This document shows positions 34,863-46,904 of a stretch of DNA of 64,000 bases, one piece after another. The stretch comes from Anthonomus grandis grandis (taxonomy: Eukaryota; Arthropoda; Insecta; Coleoptera; Curculionidae). Each line of letters opens with the position of its first letter. The stretch's first letter is position 1. Location of the stretch: positions 20,146,227 through 20,210,226 of the forward strand of contig NC_065546.1 of NCBI RefSeq assembly GCF_022605725.1. The letters are read 5' to 3'. The position numbers and the translations under genes are program-made. The notes under the pieces were generated by a model. The model was not told the origin of the DNA. It ran no database searches and worked only from the letters and a program-made list of their open reading frames with translations.

Positions 34863-37800
34863 TAGGGATGTGCGATACGATACGATTTTCTCGAGTACCG
34901 GTATTTTTTCTTCCGATACTCGATATTTTGTACCGGTACTTTAACGTACGGTCCTATCCGTCTGAGTTTTATGCAGTACCTATCGTATCCCGTATCGAAG
35001 AATGCTATGAAATAAATTTAATTTCATCAAAAAGATACCACATAAATTAATATGAATGAAGCAGTGAAGCACGGATTTACTCCTGTTTCCTTCTGTCTTT
35101 CTGTTTATGTTTATCCGTAGTGTTGGCAGATGCAACCCACAACGCACGCAATTGGTGTTCGACGGTCCATGTGTTGCAGGTTGCAGCTATATGTTCTATG
35201 ATCTATCGTATCGTATTGACTTTTGTTTTATTGGAGGAGAAGCGAGATGCGAAATCTTGCTGTGTTGAGGGAATTCCGGGATTCCCCAGCATTTATTATT
35301 TTCATTCTTTTGGCCATCTGAATCTGAATTATATTTGTGAAGTGAACAGTTTACGTCATAATAATTAAATTATTATTATGCCTCGTTCTAGTGATGTGTG
35401 GAAAGTTTTTATCAAAACCAATGCCGGCGGAACCTGCAAATTATGCTTGGCTGAAGTTAAAAGTTCTGAAGGGACCACAAATTTAAGGAAGCATCTTACA
35501 AGGCGACATCCAAAGTACAATGACAATGACAATGTGAAAAAAAATCAAATGGCAACTAACAAAAAAGAGGTAGGTAGGTACTTATAAAATTATAGAATAA
35601 TAGAGAAAGTTCTAAATAATTATTGCTTCCTTTTATTTTTTTATATGAGACTATGACCCCTATGAGATTTTGAGTGGATATGTAAATAATGCTGGGTGTT
35701 TTGTTTTTCGGGGACCCGCTTTAATGTAAAGATAAAATAAGTGTTCTGTTTTTCGGTGACCCTTTAATGATGGTGTTTTGTAGGGATGTTTTTAACGATT
35801 CCATAATTTTTAGGTTTTAAACTTAGTTTGGGTTAGAATTGCATTTGATATTTCCGGTTTTAGATATGACTTCTTATAATTCAGGAATAATTATTAACTC
35901 TTTAGGGCTTATTTTTAGGACAATGTTTTATTAATTTTTAGGTGTTAAAGGTAGAGTTAAGATTAAAGGAGTTACTGTATTACTGGGTGTTTTGTTTTTC
36001 GGGGCCCCTTTAATAAGTGTGTTGTATTGAATCATTTTATTTTTTAGGTTTTTCAGTTGGAGTGTGGGTTGGATTTGCAGAATTTAGAGTTAAGGGCTTA
36101 TGAGGGATGAGGGATGCACTTAATGAATTAATCTTTTTTTTGCATTTGTCAATTTTTTTATTCAACTTTTTACAAACTTTTAAATTACCTACTAGCAATT
36201 TGTCAAGACAAAAATCCCTCTTTTTGAGTAAAAAGTTTCGCATGTACACATAATAGAAAATACCTTTTACTTTTAGACATCGAAGAAAAATACCCCTGAA
36301 ATTTTAGAAAAAAGTTCTTCAGGAACCGTGGCAAGTAACTCTGCAAATCAATACAATGCTAGTATCAGTGACCCTAATACTGCAGATATTGAATCCATTT
36401 CATCTACATCAAGTTCATTTTCGCAATTCCAGCCAAGAATATCCGATACTTTTGCTTCAATAAAGTCGTATTCAGGTAATACAATTTATTGTGGTGTAAG
36501 TGGAGAAAAATCTGATCGAGTCACTAATGCCATAGTATACATGATAGCGAAGGACAACATGCCTCTTAATACCACTGAAAAAGACGGTTTTAGACATTTG
36601 TTAAAAACTATTGCACCACTTTATAAAATACCTAGCAGGAAAATGCTAACGAAACTAATTGATAATAAATATGATATTTTAGCACAAATTGTGAAAAACA
36701 GGTTAGAAGGGATTGAAAATTTAACTATTACATCTGATACGACGGACACACTCAACACTAAAAGTTTTTTAGAAATAACTCTTCATTTTTATTATGAAAA
36801 TAATTTAAATAGTATTACAATTGGTGTTCATGAATTAAATGAGAGTCATACAGGAGAATATATAGGCAACTGTTTAAAAAACATATGTGAGCAGTGGAAA
36901 ATAGACCTCGAAAAAGTAACTGCTGTTGTCACGGATAATGGAGCCAACATGGTAAAAGCAATTGCAAATATTTTTGGAAGAAGTAAACATTTACCCTGCT
37001 TTGCCCACACCCTCGATCTTGTTGCTTCTAAAATAATTGTTGAATCCGACAATATTAAAGTTATCACAAATAAAGTTAAAAATATTGCAACTTTTTTCAA
37101 ACAAAGCGTAGTGGCTGCTGATAAATTGAGAAAACCTCAACCCCAAGAGGACATTTTAAAATTAGTTCAGTCAGTTCCTACGAGATGGAACTTAGTTTAT
37201 TATATGCTGGAAAGGTTTTTAAAACTCTCAATTTATGTAGCACCAATATTGCTAGAAAATAGTAAGGGTCCATCTATGATAGACGGACTGGAAATGGAAA
37301 CAATTAAAGATGTCTTGGAAATTTTAAAGCCAATTGAAGAAGTGTCCAAGGAAATATGTGGGGAGAAGTATCTCACAATATCAAAAATAATTCCGGTTGT
37401 TAACTGCTTAACAATGAGAATGAAAAAACTAAAGCCTTCAACAGAAGCAGCAAACGCATTACTTCAAACCACACTGATCGAACTTAAACATCGATTTGGA
37501 GCAATAGAACAAGTGTCTTTGCTTGCAATCTCCACACTTCTTGACCCCAGGTTTAAGAAGTTACATTTTAACAATATATTGGCCTGCTCTCAAGCTATAA
37601 AATTTATAAGTACCACATGTAAAGATGATATTTTATGCAACGAAACCATTGTATCAGTTCAGGTTGAAAACGAGAATTTAGGGGATACTAATATTTGGTC
37701 ACATCATAAGCAACTGGCAAATTCATCAGGCAGTTCAAAAAACGACATGGACGACGCTCTCCATGCTGACTTAAAAGCATATTTAAATCTTCCTACAGAG

Positions 37801-38373
37801 CCGCTGGAAACAGATGTATTTTTATATTGGAAGAATGTCATGGCAAGCAATCCCCTAAAAAAAGCAGCAATAAAATATTTATCAGTAGTAGGGACTTCAG
37901 TTCCATCTGAACGCCTATTTTCAAAGGCTGATGCGATAATGGATTAATGCCGTAACAGACTTCTTGGAGATAGACTTTCAAGGCTATTATTTTTAAATTC
38001 GTTAGAATTAAGTTACTGGAATTTGTAATTATGTTTCAATTTCTAGAATAATTATTTTTGTCTTACGTTTTAATGTTTTCTGTTGTTCGGTTTTAATTTA
38101 AGTGACGACAAATGTCAAATTTTCACTTGTAGTTATTTCGAAATAAATGCTGTTAATAAATAATATTTTAATAAATAATACTAAAAATATCAGTATTGAC
38201 CATACCAGTCCGCGTTAATTTAACATTTTTAAAAAATATATATATTTAATTAAATCGTACCGGTACTTGGAATATCGGTACTGAACTTGTCGATATTGTA
38301 ACCAACCGGTACTTTTAAAACGATACGATACGATCCGAAATACCGGTACTTTCCTCAGTATCGCACATCCCTA
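34863..38373 (+). mobile_element. hAT transposon, 3511 bp, near-complete
   Basis: TIRs are TAGGGATGTGCGATA at 34863 and the complement ending at 38373. A perfect 8-bp target duplication GGAGAAGC flanks it (34855-34862 and 38374-38381), the hAT signature. Both subterminal regions (34870-35000, 38255-38365) are packed with TACCGGTACTTT and CGATACGATAC repeats, likely transposase-binding sites. One two-exon transposase gene fills the middle. The good preservation and perfect duplication suggest a relatively recent insertion. Confidence 0.97.
35378..38027 (+). pseudogene. hAT transposase, nearly intact, premature stop near C-terminus
   Basis: Exon 1 (35378-35569) encodes a BED zinc finger: C20, C23, H39, H44 (CKLC...HLTRRH). 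Donor GAG|GTAGGT and acceptor TTTTAG|ACATCG give exon 2 from 36277, in frame to a stop at 37945-37947, 620 residues in all. Core motifs are LTITSDTTDTLNTKS (first Asp), VTDNGANMVKAI, CFAHTLDLVASK, SVPTRWN (RW box) and the hATC region YWKN...LSVVGTSVPSERLFSKA. After the TAA, the same frame goes on for CRNRLLGDRLSRLLFLNS to a second TAA at 38025, so the stop removes about 30 residues of the dimerisation domain. I label it pseudogene for that reason only; otherwise it is open. Confidence 0.9.
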
Positions 38374-38381
38374 GGAGAAGC

Positions 38382-38634
38382 TCCTGTCTACCGTCACTTG
38401 TCATCCGTCTACCCCTGACAAGACAGATAACAGCTGGTTGTTGTCGGACTTCTGCAGCCAATGAGATTTGGGGCGAATTAACCTGCTGTTATGTATATTC
38501 GCCACATACTTTTTATCCTAACCTCTAATTATAAACTATATTTTTGTGTTTATAAACAAACTCCCTGACTTAATAAAAACAATCTTATAAAAAGAAAATC
38601 CTGTGATAACTATTAACTGCCAAAGCCTATTACA
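38382..38634 (+). promoter_or_regulatory. Snurportin-1 upstream region
   Basis: Sequence between the hAT element and the snurportin-1 ATG, GC-richer than flanks near 38390-38480, with a CCAAT box at 38458-38462. No TATA box is evident. The original upstream sequence (34793-34862) was pushed 3.5 kb away by the hAT insertion. The true transcription start is not visible. Confidence 0.4.
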
Positions 38635-39600
38635 ATGTCGACAGAATTTTTAAGCCTTTCTGAAGAACCAGAGTTTACCTCTGAGTTTGCTTATTTATAT
38701 AAAAAGGGCGGAAAGAATCCCGATTTATCCCAGCAAGAGAGAAGGGACCTTATCTTACAAGAACAAAAAGAAAAACGACATAACTTGGTAGACCAGCATC
38801 GAGATTTTACTGACATATTTCTGGATAATGATGAAGATGTGCCTGAAGAATCAGACATGGATGTGGATGCACAAAGACCCAAGAGAAAAAAAGACAAGTT
38901 TCATTTGATGTTCTCTGAGTATCTTACAGATATCCCAGATGATTTGGAGGAAAACTGGTTGGTGAAGATAGTGCCAAATGGCTGTAGAGCACTTGTATTA
39001 GCAAAAGGTCAACAAACAATGGTTTTTGGGAGAAAGGGAAAATTACTGAATTTAAGGACTCATTTACCAGGTGGGGGGTTACATAAAGGTGTTGGCATAA
39101 CAGCACTAGACTGTATTTTCAATAAATCCATGAAAACCATTTTTGTTTTGGATTGCATGTTTTGGAACACAATGTCTATGATAAATAGTGAGACAACTTT
39201 TCGCTTTTACTGGATAAGAAACCAGTTCAGTGAAAATCCAAAATTTCTGGAGACCAACAAGCCTTACAAATTTTATCTGTTGGACTTTTATCCTGCACAG
39301 AAATCTTTGATTCAAGACAAGATATTTCAGGAAATATTTATATCAGATAAAAAAGTATTGTATAGTGGAGTAACTTTTTATCATAAGGAAGTTCAGTATG
39401 CATTTCGCCAAACTCCCCTTATGTGTTGGCTTTATTCTTACATGCTTCCAGAGAAATTAGGAGTTGATGTGCCTCAAGAACTTATGGATAAGATGCCAAA
39501 AAAATATGAGAATCTTGAAAAGTTTTTAAAATTTAAAGAAGAATTTAGGAAAAATAGACCTAAAAATCAACCAGAGAAAATAGAAATGGATACCACTTAA
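38635..39600 (+). CDS. SNUPN: Snurportin-1
   Basis: An uninterrupted 321-residue protein. Residues about 12-62 form an importin-beta-binding region rich in basic residues (LSQQERRDLILQEQKEKRHN). A DE-rich linker and a basic stretch (RPKRKKDK) follow. Residues 95-280 are the trimethylguanosine-cap-binding domain, with WLVKIVPNGCRALVLA (Trp108), LPGGGLHKG, TALDCIFN, FVLDCMFWN, FRFYWIRNQF, YHKEVQY and TPLMCWLYSYML (Trp265). These tryptophans align with the cap-stacking positions of the vertebrate protein as I remember it. Snurportin carries m3G-capped U snRNPs into the nucleus with importin-beta. The gene is intronless here, AATAAA lies at 39846-39851, and the ORF is intact. A retrocopy origin cannot be excluded, though I see no flanking duplication. 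Confidence 0.95.
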   Translation: MSTEFLSLSEEPEFTSEFAYLYKKGGKNPDLSQQERRDLILQEQKEKRHNLVDQHRDFTDIFLDNDEDVPEESDMDVDAQRPKRKKDKFHLMFSEYLTDIPDDLEENWLVKIVPNGCRALVLAKGQQTMVFGRKGKLLNLRTHLPGGGLHKGVGITALDCIFNKSMKTIFVLDCMFWNTMSMINSETTFRFYWIRNQFSENPKFLETNKPYKFYLLDFYPAQKSLIQDKIFQEIFISDKKVLYSGVTFYHKEVQYAFRQTPLMCWLYSYMLPEKLGVDVPQELMDKMPKKYENLEKFLKFKEEFRKNRPKNQPEKIEMDTT

Positions 39601-39851
39601 ACTGTTGTTTTACTGTTTTAGTCATTAAGCTTATTAACCTCAATTCTCTGCTTACAATTTTGATCATAATTGTTTTTTATTATTTATTGTTAAAAAAACT
39701 TAACTGTCTTAGATTGGTTGTAGTATAGTATTGTTGATTTACTTATTTGCTATGTTATAATTTATTTCATTATTAAATTATTTTTTATCCTTTAATTGTT
39801 ATCATATTTCTCTTGTAAACTAAGTACATTGTATAATGAACAGTGAATAAA
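39601..39851 (+). other. Snurportin-1 3' UTR
   Basis: AT-rich sequence from the stop codon to the AATAAA at 39846-39851. Confidence 0.55.
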
Positions 39852-40740
39852 AAAAATTTGGAACAAAATATATCAAAAACCACAAATCTGTTTTTGTTGC
39901 AAAAAAATATATATTTTTAATATTTTTTTGCTTTGCGCACACACAAACTTATAATGTAAAATCTATTTTAACCTTCAGTAATCTCTGAACACTTATATAT
40001 CTTTATATTTGGTCAGGCGAGCTATTGGCCGGAAAAAAGTCTATTTTTATATTAACGCTGCTATTATTTTCAGAAAATTGTACAAATAACAGTCAAATTT
40101 GTGTTATATACATTTGGTCATTCTCGTTTTAATATTTTCCACTATTGTTGAAAAGAACTACCTAATTAAGCTTATATTACGCCTATTACTCACAGTAATT
40201 TTGTTACCTGTATTATAAACTGAAAACACTAATTTTAGATCATCTGGAAATATAAAGATTCCTCTTGATACCACAATATTATTAACACTAATACATTAAT
40301 GACTTAACTTTTAAGGTGAAGAACAGTCATTTTAGCAATTTATTTTTTTTAATATATTATAACGTTTTCTACTTCTATTTTTTTAAAACTTTGTGGAAAG
40401 TTTAAGAGGTATATTATTATACACACAGTCACTTATTTAATTTTTAAGTTTAAGTGATTATACAATTTTAAAACAGTAGAGATAAAATATTTCGGTAATT
40501 TTAAAATAAAAACACGTTTTTATATTTTTAATAACACAGTCAAGGAAAGTCCTGGCAGTAATTTGGTACGGTAAAAATAGGAAATGAAAATTATAAGAAA
40601 ATACATATTTAACAAAATATTATACGCACAATAGGGAAAAATTTAGTATTTTATAACAAGCAAAAAGTAAATTAATTATATATATTGTGGTAGCTTTTGA
40701 AATGAGTTTTTTTTTTAAAACGTTGAATATCTGTTTTTTT
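39852..40740. other. AT-rich intergenic, nothing recognised
   Basis: No ORF with motifs and no clear repeat ends between the snurportin-1 polyadenylation signal and the 3' end of the minus-strand LINE. Confidence 0.5.
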
Positions 40741-40948
40741 TTTGTTGCTATATTTATTTATTTATGCAATCTACAGACACAAAGTCCAATAAATGATTAC
40801 AATTGGTCCTTAATGACTAATAAGCACAGTAAGTAAGCACTACATATTATAAAATTTTAAAAAAAATAGATTCTTTGCCCCCCAGATAACACATTAGGTA
40901 ACTCAAAAAAAAAAACTATAAAGAAAAAAAACTTAAAAATATTCTACA

Positions 40949-43790
40949 TTAGATATATTTTTTTTTTAATTTCCCAAATGGTTCGTAAAATATGTCAATA
41001 TGAAATAGTAGGTTGGCGGCACTGGACATTCCAAAAATTGGCGACTTTTTACCTAAATTGGTATTTGTTTGTTTTATATAAAAAGTTCCTAAATCTCTAT
41101 TGTTATGAATATTTACCGTTAAAAGCAGTTTTTCGAGAAGAAATGAACAATCTATATTATTATGAAGGATCTTATGTGTAAACAACAAGCAAGCCATAGT
41201 TCTTCTGTAAGTAAGTTTTTTTAAATTAAATTCTGTCAAAAGATTTTCATAAGATTTATCCATCAGATACACACCATGTTTTTTATAGTACAAATACCGC
41301 AAAAACCTTTTTTGAACTTTTTCCAACATTTGTTCGTAAACCGAATAGAATGGACACCAAACAATCGAGGCATATTCCAATATGCTGCGAACATAGACAT
41401 TATAGAGAGTAGTAATGGTCTTTAAATTAGTAAAGTAAAGTAGTAAAGTTACAGGCATTACGAATTATAAAACCTAAAATCTTAAATGCCTTATTAACAA
41501 CTGTGTTAATATGAGCATCGAAATGCAACTTATTGTCGAAAACTACTCCCAAGTCTTTTATTTCTGTTTTACATTTTAAGACATTAGTACCCATTTTATA
41601 ATTGTAATTAATTGGCACTTTTTTTCTAGTAAAATTTACTGTAATACACTTTTCAACATTAAAAGATAATTTGTTTTGTTTTGCCCAAAGTATTACTCTA
41701 TTCAGGTCATGCTGAAGGAGTTCGCAGACCTTAATACTATCAACTGCTCTATAAAATTTAAAATCATCGGCAAATATTTCACTATCACAAATACATCAAT
41801 ACATCATCCAGTTATTTTAAGCACAATGGTAGATTGTTGATAAGACATAAGAAAAGCAATGGCCCCAGGTTAGACCCCTGAGGCACCCCTGACAAAGCGA
41901 CAAAACTTCGAGATGTACACCCTCTATATACTACATACTGTATCCTCATTTGCAAGAATGAAGCAAGCAACTGCAGAAGATCGTGTGATAAGCCAAACCA
42001 ATCTAGCTTTCTTAACAAAATGTCGTGGTTGACTCTATCGAACGCTTTAGAAAAATCGGTATATATAACATCTACCTGTCCGTTAGAGTCAACCACGCCA
42101 TTCAGCTTCTGCAAAAAATGAGGTTAAATTTGTGACTGTTGACCTGTTATTCATAAAATCGTGCTGTTTTTCAGTGACAACACCGATTATATGATTATAA
42201 ATTTTGTTATATAATATTGATTCAAAATTTTTCTTGGACAATAAATTAATGCTACAGGTCTATAATTTGAAATATCAGCCTTGTCACCACTTTTAAATAT
42301 AGGAGCTATTTTTGAGGTTTTCCATAAATCTGGATACATTTTTTTTTCCAATATTAGGTTAAATATTATTAATAAGGGGTCAATTAGAAAATCAATACAT
42401 GCTTTAAAGATGTAGGGTGGTATCTTATCTGGCCCGATCGATTTTTTAGGTTTTAATTTTTTTACAGCGACCCCATCTTCCACAATAATACCCTTTACAA
42501 ACAAAGTCGCATTTGTCAGAGGAACCGCCGGAGTAAAATCCAGGGTGTAGCCAGAGGGATCTGATTGAACAATACTAGAAAAATGCGAGGCAAAAGCGTC
42601 AGCGATATCCCTGTTCTCGATTATTTGCTGGTCTCTGTATAACATTGGTGTATTGGATGAATAAGTACCTGACTTTGTTGAACTTGTGTACCTCCAGAAG
42701 TTACTAGGGTCGCTAGCTATTTTTGTTTCTACCTCCTCTATGTATTTTTTATATGCAATTTTAATGTCACTTTTTACTTTACTTCTGATATAAATGAAAT
42801 TTGCTCTATCTGCGAGGCTATTAGATTTTTTGTATTTTTTCTCAATATTTCTTTTCTTTTTAAATTTAAAATTATTTCTTTAGTAAACCACGGTAAGTAA
42901 TGCTCTTTACATTCACGTGCCATTGGTACACATTTATCCCAAATATCATATATTTTTTTGTAAAAAATATTTGTTACTTGGTTTACATCAGAACTGCTTT
43001 TTAGATCATCGCAGTTAACATTTTCAAACAATCTGTTAAAAGTTTTAAAAACTCTGCCTTTTTATAGTTATATTGGCTATTAAAAGTTTTTTGTTAGAAG
43101 TATTGCTAAATTCAAGTTTGCAAAATAAAGTGGGATGATCCGGATATTCCCTTATAAAAGAAGAGTTGTTTCTATTTAAAGTTAAAGAAAAATTGCTCAA
43201 AACAAGATCAAGAACCCTATTTCTGTCGTTAAGAATTTTATTATGTTGTCGCAAGTCTAACGGGTTTATCATTTGTAAATATCTACTTTCTATATTATTA
43301 AAAATATTCCTATTTTCTACATCTACTAAAGTGGGTATATTAAAGTCACCTAAAATAAGAATTTTATTATTTTGGCCTTGTAGATACCTTTCTGCAGTAT
43401 CAAAAAATTCACTTTAAGTGTCATATGACATCCTTGGAGGTATATAAGTACTACATAAATACAAGTTTTGAGAAGAAAAACATAATTTAATCCAGATATC
43501 CTCTATGTTACTATTATTGCACGATATGGGTAACAGTTGGGATGATATTTAGGTCTTAACGGCGACCAGGGTTCCCTCTCCCGTTCCTTTACCTGATCGA
43601 ATTATGTCACGATCTTTTCGATAAACTATATATCTTTAATCGATAAACTCGCGGTCATAGATAGATGGCTGGATCCAAGTCTCCGTCAAGAAAATAACAT
43701 CATAATCTGAAGAAGAGATTGATAGCCTAAGATTAAATAACTTAGAATTAAGACCTTGACAGTTTTGATAGTAAACTTTTAAATATTTAC
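40949..43790 (-). pseudogene. LINE ORF2: endonuclease and reverse transcriptase, broken
   Basis: The endonuclease shows SSSDYDVIFLTETWIQPSIY and later YIPPRMS (43430-43760) plus HPTLFCKLEFSN (43120). The RT shows KKLKPKKSIGPDKIPPYIFK and SNYRPVALI (42200-42470), VIYTDFSKAFDRVNHDILL (42010-42080), LSGVPQGSNLGPLLFL (41840-41880), EIFADDFKFYRAV (catalytic F/YADD, about 41745-41790), and the thumb KDLGVVFDNKLHFDAHI (41540-41580) and LYNVYVRSILEYASIVW (about 41350-41410). Active relatives prime reverse transcription at a nicked target. Here at least five frame breaks are present. Confidence 0.9.
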
Positions 43791-44360
43791 CTTCATTTTC
43801 AGTTAACATCAATCAATGAATTTTCTGTATAGATTACAAACTTCTTCGAAGTGTCATTTTTTCGCATACAAATTTTTCCATCCCTCAACCACAAGTATTT
43901 TATGTTTTTTTTCTTTTTATAGTCACGACACTTCTTAAACAACGCACGATTAGACTTTGTTAGAGATTCGTTGATGTACACGGGTTTTTTTCGCGTGAAC
44001 CCCCTGCACACCCGCACATATATTGCCCACACAAAGATCCCGTCTCACTTTTTTAGCACCAAGAAACTGCTCCTTTTTAATCTTTGAAATGAACTTCACA
44101 TACATGGAACGAGGTTCATGTTTTTTTTCCTGGAGCTCCCCTATACGATAGCAGTGATATATGTGATCCTCCCCAATATTGACGTTTAAGGCTCTGGCAA
44201 TCTTAACGACTGTAGAGATTACATTTTCTTCCCTTAGTTCAGGGACGCCAACTATCTCAACACTGTTAGATCTTGAATGTTGTTCTTGATCTTTAAGGTG
44301 CGATTTGAGGGCAATATTTTCTTTTTCCAGCTGGATTCCACTTCTAAGCCCTTAATTTAA
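43790..44360 (-). pseudogene. LINE ORF1 C-terminal part
   Basis: The minus strand shows GIQLEKENIALKSHLKDQEQ, then SRSNSVEIVGVPELREENVI and EDHIYHCYRIGE, typical of the RRM-like/FP-type ORF1 proteins of jockey elements. The ending LFKKCRDYKKKKNIKYLWL and GKICMRKNDTSKKFVIY (43799-44032, after a frameshift) matches the usual ORF1 tail. It binds element RNA in active relatives. Broken here. Confidence 0.75.
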
Positions 44361-46904
44361 TCAACTATTAATCACTATAATTTTCAGTTCAATGCCAGAA
44401 GATATGATGAGTATTATTATGATATACTATTATTATAAATTTTCGTTTAATTTGCACGTAACTCAATACAGATGTTTATGTTATATTTTGCTTTCATCTC
44501 TACAGAATAATTAGCCCAAAGAACAATTTTAAGTACTTTTCAAAGGAATTCACATTCACAACTTATTTGTTTACGAGTGTGCTCAATATTTTAACTGACA
44601 AATATAGGTAATAGGTTGGAGAAGTATAAAGCAGATGACAACACTCATTATTATAAAAACAAGAGCTACCCCGTTTTACCTGACTTTCCCCTATTTATTA
44701 ATGTTATATTGCTGACGGTTTCCACATTGGGCAACCGCAAAAATACTCGTTAGACGAATTTTAACACAAATTGTAAACGATAACACATTTTACTTTTTTT
44801 GAGCATTTACGCGTCTTGAGAAATGCTCAGAATTTATTATTAACGCATGGTATATATTAGTCATAAATTGAATAAAACAAACAACTTTTGAATAGCATAT
44901 ATTATATTATCAACAGAAGTGTCAGAATGAAAATCGGCACAAAAATCAATTTAGAACTGAAATATGTAAAGTTGAACAATTTCATTTAAAATACATTTTT
45001 TAATTAAATCTTTTGATAGGCTATCAGAGTGCCGATTTTTATTCTTTTCCAACAGAACACACATAATTACACTAACATTGTTTTGTTAAAAATGAAACCT
45101 AGCAATATTTAATTTATTATTAATTGTTTGAAAGGGCTATATCTAAAGAAGTACCATTGTTAGATCTTGCAAGATAGATTAAGGATGTGTGCTTTATACC
45201 AGATTTCTAATGATGCATCGGATTTTTTTAACTAATCAGTTTGCTGTATCTAAATGAAAGTTTTACCTAATTCGACTTAGTGAATCAAAGCTAAATTTTA
45301 TTAATAAGTTCGATTTTGGACAAAAAATGTCCTGATGTTGAAACTAATTAAAGAAAAGGTTAACCATCCCTACTAAAAATGCATCATTAAAAATGTCCTC
45401 ATCAAAAATTATAAATGGCAAAGCATATATGTATCTAACATGTATTGAATATTTTGTTACAAGTCATTTTATTTAAGTCAATCGCACTATTACAATCTAC
45501 ACCGCTTGAAATAGAAAGCAAATATTAACTAGGAAAAAATGTGTAAACAATGTTTTAAAACATAAAATTTTACTATTTTTTTTAGCAGTAATATCGCAAT
45601 TTTGAATAATCATAGACGAGGATTGATAAAAAATAAAAGGAATTGCTTTTTTCATCTTATTGCTTTCGATCTCTCTACTGTATGTTAAAATTACCAGCTC
45701 TTTGCATAAATTTTTCGCATTTTTTCGGAATTATAAAATCTAGAATACCCCAATTTTCTTAAAATTGATACAAGTGACGACGAAATAGATTGTGAATCAA
45801 GATTTTTAACAAAAACGAAAAGGCACTCACGTAATTTCAATAGCATGGCTACTCATTTTTCGCTCGATTTCGAAATTTAGGCCTTAAAAATACATCAACT
45901 TCTCCATGCTTAATATCAATACACAATAAAAATTTCGGTTAATAAATATAAAAAAACAATTAACAGTCTTAATTTAAAGAGTATAGGTGTTTTCAGGGCT
46001 GATCATGCTTTAAAGCAAGCTGACAAAGCAAAGTGAATACCAATATTTTTTTTACCAAACCTCGTGTAGGTATTTTAGAGTTAGTATTACTAACATTTTA
46101 GGAATTTGTTATGCTTGTAAGAGTCATAGTACGATAAACTTAAAAAAAACATACTTTATGTTTTTATTACGTATAATTTATATTAATAAAAACAATCTTT
46201 GTTGATATTCCAATCACGATCTTTTTTATGAGCAATAATCAATGAAACATAATACAAAATAATAATATTATATTTTGATTTTTTTTTTGCAATTTCAATA
46301 CCAATGTGCATAATTCTACTGAACGCCTTAGATTTCTATAACACAATAATTAGTCACATATCTCAACAGTAACTCTATGGCATCAACGGTTTTTTTGAAT
46401 TTCAAGAAATCTATTTCGTACAGTTACAAAGAAAATTATTCGGTTTAGCTAACATAAATGAAAAAAAAAAACGTGTTTATATCATGATATAATAATAATC
46501 CTTGTTTGTTCATCACTAAGAAATACAATTACCTTTTTTTTGTCAATCTCCGCGACAAAACATAAATGATTAATATGCAAGCAGCGAGTCACGCATATTT
46601 TTTTAAACCTACGACCTTTATTATTTTAGTATCTGTGCCCCTAATTCATTATTACCCTCTTATAAGTGCAACTAGTCTCGTTTTCATTGGTATGTTGACT
46701 CAATTAAAAGCTGCTAGATTTTACTTTTAATATATTAGAAACTTTTTAAATATCTGAACTATTTATTTTTTTTACTATTTAAATTTTATTACACATTTAA
46801 ACAAATTAATTAAAAAAATATATTAAAATAGTGTGTAAAATGATTCTTTTTTATAAACGGGAAATTTGTCAATTCCCATGAATAAAAAAAGGAGATCTTT
46901 CACA
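44361..46904. other. AT-rich intergenic, nothing recognised
   Basis: About 2.5 kb without a supported gene or repeat boundary. ORFs are short and motif-free. Confidence 0.5.

Larger units (their letters stand above)
40741..44360 (-). mobile_element. Jockey-like non-LTR retrotransposon (5'-truncated, degenerate)
   Basis: Minus-strand order, from high to low coordinates: ORF1 end (44360-43790), endonuclease (about 43790-43045), linker, reverse transcriptase (about 42645-41700), thumb/C-terminal region (41620-40949) and 3' UTR. The 5' end stops at about 44360. Frameshifts separate all domains, so no intact ORF remains. Confidence 0.9.

Noticed and set aside
36846..37100. Minus-strand frame in the hAT element
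   Set aside because: Shadow of the transposase exon 2.
38691..39315. Three minus-strand frames opposite snurportin-1
   Set aside because: Shadows of the snurportin-1 coding region.
40741..44360. Possibility of an LTR retrotransposon or endogenous virus
   Set aside because: RT motifs, APE-type endonuclease, FP-like ORF1 and absence of LTRs, protease or integrase all indicate a non-LTR element.
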